DNA from: Streptomyces subrutilus
GTDB lineage: Bacteria > Actinomycetota > Actinomycetes > Streptomycetales > Streptomycetaceae
DNA: 64,000 nucleotides
Direction of reading: 5' to 3'
Assembly: GCF_008704535.1 (NCBI RefSeq)
Contig: NZ_CP023701.1
Coordinates: 3,660,501 to 3,724,500, forward strand
The notes beneath the pieces were generated by a model. That model worked only from the letters and a program-made list of their open reading frames with translations. It made no database searches and was not told the DNA's origin. A program made the translations under genes and the position numbers. Every line of letters starts with the position of its first letter. Positions within the stretch are counted from its first letter, which is position 1. Below, one piece after another: positions 8,998 to 18,010 of the stretch.

Positions 8998-11900
8998 TCA
9001 GGCGGGCGTGTAGACGGTCTGGATCAGGCGGTTGCCCTGCCCCCGGCGGACGAGCACACCGCGTCCGGCGGGCTGCTGGGCGGCGTACACGCCGGGGAGG
9101 AGCTGGCCCTCGCTCCGGTCGCCCGCCATCACCACGGCCGAGGCACCCGATTCGCGCAGCGCCTGCACCAGCGGCTCGTACATGCCGCGCGAGGCGCCGG
9201 CGACGCGCCGCGTCAGCACGAAGTGCAGGCCGATGTCGGCCGCCGACGGGACGTACGGCAGGAAGGGGGCGAGCGGCGACTGCCCGGCGGTGGTGAGGAC
9301 GTCGTAGTCGTCCACGAGGACCACGATCCGCGGGCCGCCGCCCCAGCTGCCGGGTTCCAGGTCGTCCAGGGGTGCGCCGTCGTCGGGCATCCGGCGTTCC
9401 AGCTCGGTGGCGATGCCCGCGGCCAGGCCCGCGCACATCCGCGTGTTGTACGCGTAGCCCCCGTTGAACTCCTCGGGGACCGCGCCGCGCAGGGAGCGGC
9501 GCGGGTCCATGACGGCGAAGACCAGCTCGTCCTCGCCGTAGCGCTCGACGAGTCCGGCCGCGATGGTCTTCAGCAGGTTGGTCTTGCCGCACTCGCTGTC
9601 CCCCAGGACCAGCAGGTGCTGGTCGTGCGCGAAGAGGTCGAGCAGGACGGGCGCCAGCGCCGTCTGGTCGAGGCCGATCGGCACCCGGCGGGGTTCGGCG
9701 GCGGGTCCCGGCAGCAGGTGCGGCTCCAGGACGTGCGGCAGCACCCGTACCGGCTGGGCGGCCTCTCCGCTCCAGGTGGCGCGGATCTGGCGGGCCGTGC
9801 GCTCCAGTACGGCGCCCAGCTCGGCCTGGTCGGCGAGGCCGTCCGTGCGGGGCAGCGCCACCTGCGCGAACAGCTTGCCGTCGGTGAGGACCCGGCCGGG
9901 CTCGTCGGGCGAGAGGGTCTGGGCGAGCTTGCGCTCGATGCTGGACTCGCCGGGGTCGTTGAGGCGCAGCTCGACCCGGGTGCCGAAGTTCGACTGGGTC
10001 GCGATGCGCACGTCGTTCCAGCGGAGCATGCCCGCGACGACGTGGATGCCGTAGCCGCCGCCGCGCTTGAGGATGTCCGCGACGGCGTCGTCGAGCGGCT
10101 CGAAGTCGTCGCGCAGTGCTCCGAAGCCGTCGATGACCAGGACGATCTCGGCGGAGGCCAGCTGCGGCAGCCGGCCGGCCGCGTGCAGGGCGCGCAGCTG
10201 CTCGACGGAGTCGATGCCGTGGTCGCGGAAGAGGTCCTCGCGGGTGGCGAGCATGGTGCGCACCTCTTCGACGGTGCGGGCCGCGCGCTCGCGGTCGGCG
10301 CGGCCCGCGATGCCGCCGACGTGCGGCAGCCCGGACAGGGCCTGCAGCCCGCCCCCGACCAGGTCGAGGCCGTAGACGCCGACCTCGCGCGGGGTGTGGG
10401 TCAGCGCGAGGGACAGGACGAGGGTGCGCAGCAGGGTGGTCTTGCCGGACTGCGGCCCGCCGATGACGGCCGCGTGGCCGCCCGCGACGGTCAGGTCGAG
10501 GTACCACTCTCCCTGCCACTGCTTCGTGGGGTCGTCGAGCAGGCCGAGCGGCACGCTGAGCCGGCCCCTGCGCCTGGCGAGCTGCATCCCGCGCGGGCCC
10601 GCGTCCAGCGGGCCGGCGACCGTGTCCAGCGCGACGGCGGTGGGCAGCGGTGGCAGCCAGATCCGGCGCACGGGTGGGGCGGCGTGCTCCAGCTGCCCGA
10701 CGACGACGCCCAGCTCGGTGGGGCCGGTCTCGCGGCGCCGGGCGGACGGCTCCCGCGGTCCCTGGTTCTCCGGGCCGGCGAGGGTGTTGAACGCCTCGTA
10801 CTCCAGGGCGAGGGGACCGGTGTCCTCCTCCTCGGTCCGCCGGACGGGCCCGCGGTAGCCGCCGGACACGTAGCTCGCCTTGAAGCGCTCGTAGTGGGTG
10901 GTGTCGACCTTGAGGTAGCCGAAGCCGGGCAGCGGGGGGAGGTGGAAGGCGTCGGTGGTGTCCAGGACCGTGCGGGACTCGTCGGCGGAGAAGGTGCGCA
11001 GGCCGAGCCGGTAGGAGAGGTAGGTGTCCAGGCCCCTGAGCTTGCCGCCCTCGATGCGCTGGCTGGAGAGCAGCAGGTGCACGCCGATGGAGCGGCCGAT
11101 CCGGCCGATGGACAGGAACAGGTCGATGAAGTCGGGCTTGGCGGTAAGCAGTTCGCCGAACTCGTCGATGACGACGAACAGGTGCGGCAGCGGTTCGAGG
11201 TCGGGCCGCCGGTCGGCGCGCAGCGCGGCGTAGTCGCCGATGTCGGCGACGTTGCCCGCGTCCTTGAGGACCTGCTGGCGGCGCTTGACCTCGCCGGCGA
11301 GGGAGGCGTGGACGCGTTCGACGAGGCCGGCCTGGTTCTCCAGGTTGGTGATGACCCCGGCGACGTGCGGCAGGTCCGCGAACGGGGCGAAGGTCGCGCC
11401 GCCCTTGTAGTCGACCAGGACGAGCGCGAGGTCCTCCGGCGGGTGCGTGGCGGCCAGGGCGAGGACCAGGGTGCGCAGCAGTTCGGACTTGCCGGAGCCG
11501 GTGGCGCCGACGCACAGCCCGTGCGGGCCCATGCCCAGTTCGGAGGACTCCTTGAGGTCGAGCAGGACCGGCTCGCGGGAGTCGCTGACGCCGATGGGCA
11601 CGCGCAGGAAGGCGCGGTCGCCGCGCGGCGCCCAGAGGCGGTCGAGGTCGAGGCGGGCCACGTCGTCGATGCCGAGCAGGTCGGCGAAGTCGACGGGGCC
11701 CGAGAGCGGGGCGTCGATCAGGGACTCGGCGGACAGCCGCAGCGGCGCGAGCATCCGGGCGAGCCCTTCGGCGAAGGGGATGCCGGCCTCGTCGACGGTG
11801 CCCCGGGCGCTGATCGGCTCCTGCTCGCGCAGGTCCTCGATGAGGACCCGGTCCCCCTCGACGGTGATCCGCACGCCGACGTGGCCGGGCTCCTGGATCC

Positions 11901-12972
11901 GCCGGTCGAGCAGGTGCAGGACGGTGACGCCCATCTCGCGCAGGCCGACGGCCTCGTCCGGGCGCGGCAGCTCGACGGCGTCCTCGCCGTGTCCGTCGGC
12001 GACGACGAGCAGCCGGGAGGTCATCGACAGCGCGTCCTTGCCGGACAGTCCGCGGCGGACCTCGGCGGCGTAGGAGGCGCGGCGGCGCAGTTCGGGGCCG
12101 AGCCGGCGGGCGAGCTGCGCCGTCGAGGGGGCGATGCGGCGGGCGGCGACGGGGCCGTCGAGCTGCTCGGTGTCGAGCAGGTGCGGCAGCCACTTGGCCC
12201 ATTCCCAGTCGTCGAGCCGGTCGCCGGGCACGGCCAGGGCGAGGGCCACGTCGTCGGGGGCGTGGGCGGCGGCGGTCTGCACCATCAGGGCCCGGGCGAC
12301 GCGCAGGCAGTCCTCGCGGGGGCCGATGACGGTGACGTTGCCGACGCGGTCGAGGGGGACGGTGAGGGGGAGTTCGGTGCCGTTGCGGAACCGGGTGGTC
12401 AGGGCCGAGGCCTCGTTGAGCATGAAGAGGTCGGGCGGGGTGAGGACGGTGGAGCCCTGCTCCGCGATCCGCAGGTCGCGCACGGGCATCTCCCCGGTCC
12501 CGACGCGCACGCGCAGGAAGTCGGCGTCGACCCGGCGCCGCTCCCACAGCCGGGCGGGGTCGCGCACGATGTCGTAGAGCGCGTGGGGCGGCGGGTTGAG
12601 CACGTCGGCACGCTCGCCGCGGGCGCGTTCCTCGGCGGCGAGCTCCTCGCGGAGGTCCTCCAGGTAGGCGAGGTAGGCCTCGCGCTGGGTCCGGCGGGTG
12701 CGCTGGGCCTTGCCGCGCTGGGAGAAGACGAGCCCGACGGAACCGACGACGGTGACGACGAGGATGAGGGCGCCGAGGGCGGCGAACTGGCTGTTGCGCA
12801 CGACCGTCATCATCACGACGGACGACATGACACCGGCCACGGGCAGCAGCGACATGGCGATGTTGCCCGCCTTGCCCTCGGGCAGGTTGGGCGGTGCCTC
12901 TATGACGCGCGCCTCGGAGGCGGCGGGCGGGCGGACCGTCCGGGCCGGGCGGTGGATCAGTCGGGTGGTCAT
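8998..12972 (-). CDS. eccC: type VII secretion ATPase EccC (three-ATPase FtsK/SpoIIIE protein)
   Basis: A 1324-aa motor ATPase of the ESX/T7SS translocon. Two transmembrane helices lie at about residues 38-58 and 62-83, followed by a stalk and three FtsK-like ATPase domains. Their Walker A motifs are GATGSGKS (about residue 489), GGPQSGKTT (about 839) and GDSECGKTN (about 1125); all three keep the Lys. Walker B-like LVLVDYKGG and FVVIDEFGE are present in the first domain. This is the fused form rather than split EccCa/EccCb. It recognises WXG100 signals and drives export, here presumably of the toxin module downstream. ATG start; 22 bases after the MinD-like gene. Confidence 0.95.
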   Translation of the reverse strand: MTTRLIHRPARTVRPPAASEARVIEAPPNLPEGKAGNIAMSLLPVAGVMSSVVMMTVVRNSQFAALGALILVVTVVGSVGLVFSQRGKAQRTRRTQREAYLAYLEDLREELAAEERARGERADVLNPPPHALYDIVRDPARLWERRRVDADFLRVRVGTGEMPVRDLRIAEQGSTVLTPPDLFMLNEASALTTRFRNGTELPLTVPLDRVGNVTVIGPREDCLRVARALMVQTAAAHAPDDVALALAVPGDRLDDWEWAKWLPHLLDTEQLDGPVAARRIAPSTAQLARRLGPELRRRASYAAEVRRGLSGKDALSMTSRLLVVADGHGEDAVELPRPDEAVGLREMGVTVLHLLDRRIQEPGHVGVRITVEGDRVLIEDLREQEPISARGTVDEAGIPFAEGLARMLAPLRLSAESLIDAPLSGPVDFADLLGIDDVARLDLDRLWAPRGDRAFLRVPIGVSDSREPVLLDLKESSELGMGPHGLCVGATGSGKSELLRTLVLALAATHPPEDLALVLVDYKGGATFAPFADLPHVAGVITNLENQAGLVERVHASLAGEVKRRQQVLKDAGNVADIGDYAALRADRRPDLEPLPHLFVVIDEFGELLTAKPDFIDLFLSIGRIGRSIGVHLLLSSQRIEGGKLRGLDTYLSYRLGLRTFSADESRTVLDTTDAFHLPPLPGFGYLKVDTTHYERFKASYVSGGYRGPVRRTEEEDTGPLALEYEAFNTLAGPENQGPREPSARRRETGPTELGVVVGQLEHAAPPVRRIWLPPLPTAVALDTVAGPLDAGPRGMQLARRRGRLSVPLGLLDDPTKQWQGEWYLDLTVAGGHAAVIGGPQSGKTTLLRTLVLSLALTHTPREVGVYGLDLVGGGLQALSGLPHVGGIAGRADRERAARTVEEVRTMLATREDLFRDHGIDSVEQLRALHAAGRLPQLASAEIVLVIDGFGALRDDFEPLDDAVADILKRGGGYGIHVVAGMLRWNDVRIATQSNFGTRVELRLNDPGESSIERKLAQTLSPDEPGRVLTDGKLFAQVALPRTDGLADQAELGAVLERTARQIRATWSGEAAQPVRVLPHVLEPHLLPGPAAEPRRVPIGLDQTALAPVLLDLFAHDQHLLVLGDSECGKTNLLKTIAAGLVERYGEDELVFAVMDPRRSLRGAVPEEFNGGYAYNTRMCAGLAAGIATELERRMPDDGAPLDDLEPGSWGGGPRIVVLVDDYDVLTTAGQSPLAPFLPYVPSAADIGLHFVLTRRVAGASRGMYEPLVQALRESGASAVVMAGDRSEGQLLPGVYAAQQPAGRGVLVRRGQGNRLIQTVYTPA

Positions 12973-12994
12973 CTTCGTCGTCCGTCGTCGTCCG

Positions 12995-14260
12995 TCAGTG
13001 GCGCTTCTGGGAAAGCCGGAACGCGTCCGCCGCGATGCGGGTGGCGGCCGTCCTGGTCGCCCGGGCGAGCAGGTCGGTGCGGATCGGACCGCCGTCGGCG
13101 AGGTGGCGGTCGTACGGCAGGACGTGGACGCTCGTCCCGGTGGACCGCAGCGTGCGCACCGCCTCGCCGGTGTCGATGCCCGAGTGCGGGGCCTGCTCGG
13201 TGAGGACCACGACGGTGCCGCCGATCACGTGCGGGGGCAGGCCCCGCATCCACTGGAGCACCGCGTGCGTGCTGGCGATGCCGTCGAGGGTCGCGGGGGT
13301 GGTCAGGACGCAGGCCTGGGAGGCGGTCAGCGCGACGCGGGCCACCTCGGCGGGGAGCGTCTCGCAGTCGACGACCGTGACGCCGAAGTAGCGGCGCAGG
13401 GCGACCATCGCGCGTTCGTACGCGCGGAAGTCCAGCATGGCGCCGATCTGGCCCTGGCTGCCGGGCAGCAGCCAGGCGTTGTCGCGGAGCTGGACGAGGT
13501 AGCCGGTGACGTCGAGCAGCGACATCTGCGGCTGGACGATGTCGGCGACGTCCCCGGTGGTCCAGCGCAGGGACTCGGCGCCGAGCCGGATGGGCAGCGA
13601 TCCGAGGGCGGGGTCGGCCTCGACGAAGAGGACCGGGTCCTGGCGGTAGTGGGCGTACGTGGTGCCCAGCAGGGCCGCGACGGTGGACTTGCCCGCGCCG
13701 CCGCGGATGGAGGTGACGGCGATCTGGCGGCCGGTGGTCACCGGCTGCTGGAGCGCCTCGGCGATGCGGGAGAGGTCGGCGACCTCGCGGGCCACCGACG
13801 AGGAAACGATTCGCCAGACCGCCCGGGCGGCCCGCGCCGCCAGGGGTTCGCCGCTGCGGGGCTTGCGGCTCGCGCCGGCGAGGCTCGGATCGACCGCGGG
13901 CCGGGAGTCGGGGGTGCGGGGGGCGCGGGCCCCGGCGGCGGCATGGCCGGGTCCCGGGGCGCGGCTCTGCGGCTGCCGGGGGGCGGGCGCGGCCTCGGGA
14001 TGCGCGGCCTCGGGATGCGGGGCCGCGGGATGCGGGGCCGCGGGGTGCGAGGGGGCGGGATGCGGGGCGGGGTGCGTGGGGTCCGGGCCGGGGGCCACGG
14101 GCGGGGTGCCGCCCCGACCGGCGGGTCCGGGTACGGGTACAGGTCCGGGTACGGGTACGGGTCCCGACGCGGGCCCCGACGCGCCCGGGCCGGCGGGCTG
14201 CGGGCCGGCGCCCCTCAGGTCCCGCAGGACGTCGCCCTGCCAGTTGTCCGCGTTCGACAT
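12995..14260 (-). CDS. MinD/ParA-like ATPase with proline-rich N-terminus, T7SS-associated (EspI-like)
   Basis: A 421-aa protein. The first ~125 residues are disordered, rich in Pro/Gly/Ala/His with HPAAPHP/HPEAAHP repeats. The rest is a deviant-Walker MinD-type ATPase: SIRGGAGKSTVA is the P-loop with signature Lys, VLFVEADPALGSLP the next strand, and VTVVDCETLP the Walker B. This architecture matches ESX-linked EspI-type proteins that modulate secretion in response to energy state. I start at ATG 14260 (MSNADNWQGD), since the open frame upstream is short and poorly supported. It sits between eccD and eccC in the same operon. Localisation at the translocon is inferred. Confidence 0.8.
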   Translation of the reverse strand: MSNADNWQGDVLRDLRGAGPQPAGPGASGPASGPVPVPGPVPVPGPAGRGGTPPVAPGPDPTHPAPHPAPSHPAAPHPAAPHPEAAHPEAAPAPRQPQSRAPGPGHAAAGARAPRTPDSRPAVDPSLAGASRKPRSGEPLAARAARAVWRIVSSSVAREVADLSRIAEALQQPVTTGRQIAVTSIRGGAGKSTVAALLGTTYAHYRQDPVLFVEADPALGSLPIRLGAESLRWTTGDVADIVQPQMSLLDVTGYLVQLRDNAWLLPGSQGQIGAMLDFRAYERAMVALRRYFGVTVVDCETLPAEVARVALTASQACVLTTPATLDGIASTHAVLQWMRGLPPHVIGGTVVVLTEQAPHSGIDTGEAVRTLRSTGTSVHVLPYDRHLADGGPIRTDLLARATRTAATRIAADAFRLSQKRH

Positions 14261-14333
14261 GTGCCCCTGCCCTCTTCTTCCGACCTGCTGCACCGCGCGG
14301 AGCGCCCCCGCGTGGAGCGCCCGCGCCTGGACC

Positions 14334-15686
14334 TCAGAATTTGTCGAGCAACTGCCCGTAGATGCCGAACACCCCGACGGCCAGCGGGAACAGCCCCACC
14401 ACCCCGACGGACTCGACGAAGTCGGCCGTCCTGCGCAGCCGTACCTGTACGTGGTCCGGCGGCTGCATCGCGAGCCCGAGCAGCGGCAGCAGCGCGGCCG
14501 CGCACAGGACGGCGAGGGCTCCCGCGCCGCCGCCGTGTCCGAGCCACAGCACCACCAGGCGTACGAGGAGCAGCCCGGCCGCGGCGATCAGCGCGACGAC
14601 CTCCGCGAGCAGCGGGAACGCCCGCGCCCTCGACAGCAGCACCACGGCGACGAGCGCCGGCAGCACCACGGTCCACGCGCTCGGTTCGCCGGCCAGCGTG
14701 AGCAGCCAGCCGGCCGCCGCGGCGGAACCGGCCGTCGCGATCGTGGCGAGGGCGAGGCCCCGGTGCGTGGCGGCGAGCGCGTTGCCCACCTGGTGGCGGC
14801 TCACGGAGGTACCGCCGGAGCGCCGGTCGTCGAGCGCCGTCAGCCCCGACCCCATCAGCGCGAGGCGGGGCAGCAGGCCGAGCAGGACGACGGAGAACAC
14901 GGCCATGACCGCACCGAGCCGGGCCGGGTCGCCTTGGACGGCGGCGGCCGCCTCCCACACCGCGGTGATCGTGGCCACGGCGGCGGCGCCCATGAATCCG
15001 CCGCGGCCGAGCGGCGAGAACCAGCCGAGCATGAGCAGGGTGAGGACGACCGCGGCCGCGACCGCGGCCAGTCGGGCGGTCCACGCCCACTGGTGGGCGT
15101 CGGCGGCCGTCCACGCCGTGAGGACGCCGAGTCCTCCGGAGGCGAGCAGGAGGGCCGTGGCCAGGCCGCGGTTCCCCACGCCGACGCGGGCGCCGACGGC
15201 GCCGGCGGCGAGCAGGAGGACGGTGACGGCCAGCAGCGCGCCGGCCAGGGCGTCGAGTGCGAACTCGCGGCGGGCGAGCAGGGCGGCGGTCACCGCGAAG
15301 GCGACGGTCGCGACGCCCGCACTGCCCCGGCGGGCGGCGGGACGCCAGCGCCAGGCCCGGAGGTCGAGGTCGTCGGCCACCAGGTCGACGACGTCGTGGA
15401 CGACGGGGGCGGGCGGCGCGGAGTGGGTCCTGACCAGCCGCAGGACCGCGCCGTCGGCTATCCCGGCGCCGGCCAGCGTGCTGTCCTGCGGCAGCGCCGA
15501 ACCGTCCGGCGTCACCAGCTGACGGGTCATGGGGCGTGCGGCGGCCCGGTCGTCGAGCAGCTGCAGGACGTCCGGGAGCAGCTGACCGATGGGCGTGTCC
15601 GAGGGCAGGACCACGTCGGCGCGGCGTCGCTCGCCGACCAGGGTCACCCGGGACAGTTGCGCTCGGGACGTCTTCGCTGTGCTCAC
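14334..15686 (-). CDS. eccD: type VII secretion integral membrane protein EccD
   Basis: A 450-aa protein with an N-terminal ubiquitin-like (YukD-type) domain of about 90 residues (SRVTLVGERRRADVVLPSD...). About eleven transmembrane helices fill the rest, the standard EccD layout. It forms the membrane pore vestibule of the ESX complex together with EccB, EccC and EccE. GTG at 15686 gives MSTAKTSRAQ; another GTG directly upstream would add one residue. Only a weak AGG precedes it. Position: 85 bases after the small membrane protein and 73 bases before the MinD-like gene. Confidence 0.9.
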   Translation of the reverse strand: MSTAKTSRAQLSRVTLVGERRRADVVLPSDTPIGQLLPDVLQLLDDRAAARPMTRQLVTPDGSALPQDSTLAGAGIADGAVLRLVRTHSAPPAPVVHDVVDLVADDLDLRAWRWRPAARRGSAGVATVAFAVTAALLARREFALDALAGALLAVTVLLLAAGAVGARVGVGNRGLATALLLASGGLGVLTAWTAADAHQWAWTARLAAVAAAVVLTLLMLGWFSPLGRGGFMGAAAVATITAVWEAAAAVQGDPARLGAVMAVFSVVLLGLLPRLALMGSGLTALDDRRSGGTSVSRHQVGNALAATHRGLALATIATAGSAAAAGWLLTLAGEPSAWTVVLPALVAVVLLSRARAFPLLAEVVALIAAAGLLLVRLVVLWLGHGGGAGALAVLCAAALLPLLGLAMQPPDHVQVRLRRTADFVESVGVVGLFPLAVGVFGIYGQLLDKF

Positions 15687-15771
15687 CACGTGCGGGAACC
15701 TATCATCGCGGCGTTGCGGCCCTTCGGCGTCGAGGTCTCTGTGAACGGGGCGGTCCGGGCGGCCCGGTGTC

Positions 15772-16245
15772 CTACGGCGGCGGTGACGTGGGGGCCTTGG
15801 ACGGGCGGGGCGACTTCGACGCGGCGGCCGGCCCGGCCGGGGCGCCGGCCTTCGGGTGCGCCGCGGACGGCGACCCCGACGCGTGCCCGGACGCGTGCCC
15901 GGACGGCGCCCCGGAGGCCTTCTTCGACGGGGCGGACGCCTGCGGGGAGGCCGGGTCCGGAGTCGCCGACGCCGACGACTGCGCGTACGGCTGCACGAGT
16001 CCCTGCTGCTGCGTCTTCTGCTGCTGCTGTTCGGCCTTCTGCTTCGCCAACGTGGCCTGGATGAAGGACCATCCGACGCATCCCGCGCACAGGACGGCCG
16101 CGATGGCCAGGCCCGCGAACACCTTCCCGAGCCGTTCGTCCGCGGTGCGCCGGGCCCGCCCCGCCCCGAAGAGCAGCGCGTCGCGGATCCTGCGACGGCG
16201 TACCGCCACCGACTCCAGCAGCTGACTGTCGTAGTCCCGTGCCAT
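15772..16245 (-). CDS. single-pass membrane protein with disordered C-terminal tail, first gene of the T7SS operon
   Basis: A 157-aa protein: basic cytoplasmic N-terminus (ARDYDSQLLESVAVRRRRI), one transmembrane helix at about residues 45-65, a short Gln-rich coil (KAEQQQQKTQQQ), then a Ser/Ala/Pro-rich outside tail. The ATG at 16245 is chosen because the upstream extension runs into low-complexity sequence. It is co-directional with eccD. In size and position it resembles poorly characterised T7SS accessory proteins of streptomycetes. It is too short for EccB or EccE and lacks their domains, so I leave it unnamed. A role in anchoring or stabilising the translocon is only a guess. Confidence 0.6.
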   Translation of the reverse strand: MARDYDSQLLESVAVRRRRIRDALLFGAGRARRTADERLGKVFAGLAIAAVLCAGCVGWSFIQATLAKQKAEQQQQKTQQQGLVQPYAQSSASATPDPASPQASAPSKKASGAPSGHASGHASGSPSAAHPKAGAPAGPAAASKSPRPSKAPTSPPP

Positions 16246-16551
16246 GTGCCGTCCGTCGCCTCCCCCGCCGTTTCGCCACTGCAACATAGAACATCTGTCG
16301 GGTCGCGGCACACCCCGAGGGCTCCGCGCGTCAGGTTGCAGGTCACGCCGGGGAGGTGCCGGCCCGGCCGGTATACGCCGCGACGGCCGCCCCGGACCTC
16401 CCGCCGCGCTGACACCTGCCCGGACTCCGCGCCGGAAGCCGAGCCGTACGCGGGTCGGCCCGGCTCCGGGTGGACGTCGGAGCGGCGGGCGTCCCGCCCG
16501 TCCGACGGGACCCTCACCGGCTGCGTACGGTCGGCCGGCCGCGGAGGCGGA
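16246..16551. other. 306-base intergenic region, T7SS promoter side
   Basis: No gene is apparent. It must hold the promoter of the leftward T7SS operon. A TATGTT (minus strand, near 16285) about 40 bases upstream of the first start is a possible -10, without a convincing -35. A small perfect hairpin CGGGCG-TCC-CGCCCG at 16486-16500 lies just downstream of the regulator stop codon and may terminate it. Confidence 0.35.
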
Positions 16552-17523
16552 TCAGAGCCAGCCCCTGTGGGCGGCTTTGATCCCCGCCTCGAAGCGGCTG
16601 CTGGCGCCCAGCCGTTCCATGATCGAGGACATGTGACGCCCGACGGTGCGCGAGGAGGAGCCCAGTCGCTGGCCCACCGCCTCGTCGGTGAGACCGGTGC
16701 CGAGGAGGCGCAGGATCTCGCGTTCCGTGGCCGTGATGCTGGTCCGGTGATCCTCCGGGCGGGTGGCTCCGAGCGGTACCGCGGTGGTCCATGCCTGGTC
16801 GAAGAGGTCGAGGAGCGCCGCGATGATGCCGGGTTCGGCGACATGCAGGGCGCCCTGACGGGTGTCGGCGGGGTCGATCGGGACCAGGGCCTGGACGCGG
16901 TCGACGACGACCATGCGCTGGGGAATCGTCGGTGCGGTTCGTACCTCGCCGCCCTGGCTGAGCAGCCAGTGGGCGTAGGTGGCGATGTGGGGCTGGTTGC
17001 GGGTGGAGTCCTGGTAGAGCGTGCGCATCGCGATCCCGCGGGCGAGGGCCGCGGCGTCGGCGGGCCGGCTGGCGGCCAGGTCTTCGGCACGCTGGATGCC
17101 GGGCTGACTGCTGAGGACCTCGACGGTGGCCGCGCGGCCCATGAGTTCGAGACGGCCGTGTATGGCATCGATGCCGCGGAGGCGCTCCCCGTGGTGCGCC
17201 TGCTGCTCGGCCCGCTCCGCGACCATGCGGGTCACGACCGCGCGGGAGGCGGCGAGACGGGCCTGGCGGGCTGCGAGTTCGGCCTCCTGCCGGGCGAGGA
17301 TGTCCGCGAGCCCGACCTCGGGACTCACCGCGCGCATGCGGCCCGGCCGCTCGGCGGAGGCCCGTACGAGGGTGTGCCGGCTCAGTTCGTCGAGGTGCTC
17401 GTGCACCCGTGTCGGCGCCAGTCCACAGTGTGCGGCGATGTCCCCGACGCCGTATTCCGGATGGTCCAACATCACCTGATACACCGACATCGCGGCACGG
17501 GTCAGTCCCAGTACTTCGAGCAT
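16552..17523 (-). CDS. TrmB/LuxR-type transcriptional regulator
   Basis: A 323-aa regulator with two DNA-binding ends. Residues 1-60 form a TrmB-like winged helix (SVYQVMLDHPEYGVGDIAAH, then TRVHEHLDEL). Residues 65-115 are a coiled helix, and the middle is a ligand/oligomer domain. The C-terminus is a LuxR-type HTH (TATEREILRLLGTGLTDEAVGQRLG, broken here: TATEREILRLLGTG then LTDEAVGQRLG). No receiver domain or phosphorylation Asp is visible, so it probably senses a ligand directly. It is divergent from a gene for a 50-aa exported peptide across a 324-base region with inverted repeats. This suggests control of that side, with the peptide as a possible signal (inference). Confidence 0.8.
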   Translation of the reverse strand: MLEVLGLTRAAMSVYQVMLDHPEYGVGDIAAHCGLAPTRVHEHLDELSRHTLVRASAERPGRMRAVSPEVGLADILARQEAELAARQARLAASRAVVTRMVAERAEQQAHHGERLRGIDAIHGRLELMGRAATVEVLSSQPGIQRAEDLAASRPADAAALARGIAMRTLYQDSTRNQPHIATYAHWLLSQGGEVRTAPTIPQRMVVVDRVQALVPIDPADTRQGALHVAEPGIIAALLDLFDQAWTTAVPLGATRPEDHRTSITATEREILRLLGTGLTDEAVGQRLGSSSRTVGRHMSSIMERLGASSRFEAGIKAAHRGWL

Positions 17524-17641
17524 TCGGATCCCCCCAGATCACCGGCCGTATCTCGCTAGGCCGTTGGCTCCCATCCAAACAGGACCGCACCGAACGGATC
17601 AAGAACCGTCCCGGACATCACACGACGGCAGACCAGATCCC

Positions 17642-17665
17642 GTACCTGGCAGGTACATGACATGT
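17642..17665. promoter_or_regulatory. overlapping inverted repeats in the divergent regulator-peptide region
   Basis: GTACCTG-G-CAGGTAC (17642-17656) is a perfect 7-bp-arm inverted repeat, immediately followed by ACATG-A-CATGT (17655-17665). They are near the middle of the 324-base gap between the TrmB/LuxR regulator and the peptide gene. The rest of the gap (17524-17847) shows no gene. Such palindromes are good operator candidates for the adjacent regulator; binding is untested. Confidence 0.45.
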
Positions 17666-17847
17666 CGTCCGGATCGCGACAGGCCGGTAGGAGACACCGT
17701 CAACTCCTTCCGCTGCCGACGACAGGCGGCGAGGCTGTGGATCGCCGCCAGGGAGGAAGACCAGGGCCGGCAGCCGGACGGGGCGTCAACCGCGGGGCCT
17801 CCGAACGGTGCAGGAACCCATTCCGTCAGCAGCTAAGGAAGCCCGTC

Positions 17848-18000
17848 GTGATCCGCACCCGCATCGCTCAGGCCGTCGCGGTCGTCTCCCTCTCCCTGAC
17901 CGGGGTCATCCTCGTGAGCGCCGCCGCGTCGGCCGCTGCCGCCGAGGATCCGTCCGCCGCGGTCACCGCCCGGGTCTCCGACAGCCTCGGCTGGGGCTGA
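17848..18000 (+). CDS. small exported peptide precursor (50 aa), candidate signal peptide
   Basis: GTG start with AAGGAA seven bases upstream. Residues 1-28 are a textbook Sec signal: basic IRTRIAQ, a hydrophobic core AVVSLSLTGVILVSA, and an Ala-rich cleavage region. The mature part is only about 18-20 residues and ends in ARVSDSLGWG. There is no Cys, no sortase motif and no lanthipeptide-like leader. It is divergent from a TrmB/LuxR regulator, with a small hypothetical ten bases downstream and secreted hydrolases after that. A short exported peptide beside an unpaired regulator suggests a pheromone-like pair. This is inference; the alternative is a tiny cell-envelope peptide. Confidence 0.6.
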   Translation: MIRTRIAQAVAVVSLSLTGVILVSAAASAAAAEDPSAAVTARVSDSLGWG

Positions 18001-18010
18001 ACGGCCCACG

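Noticed and set aside
8398..13203. Very long open frame on the plus strand opposite eccC and DUF6177
   Set aside because: High GC makes antisense frames open; it has Arg/Gly/Val low complexity, no family motif, and the minus strand carries clear EccC.
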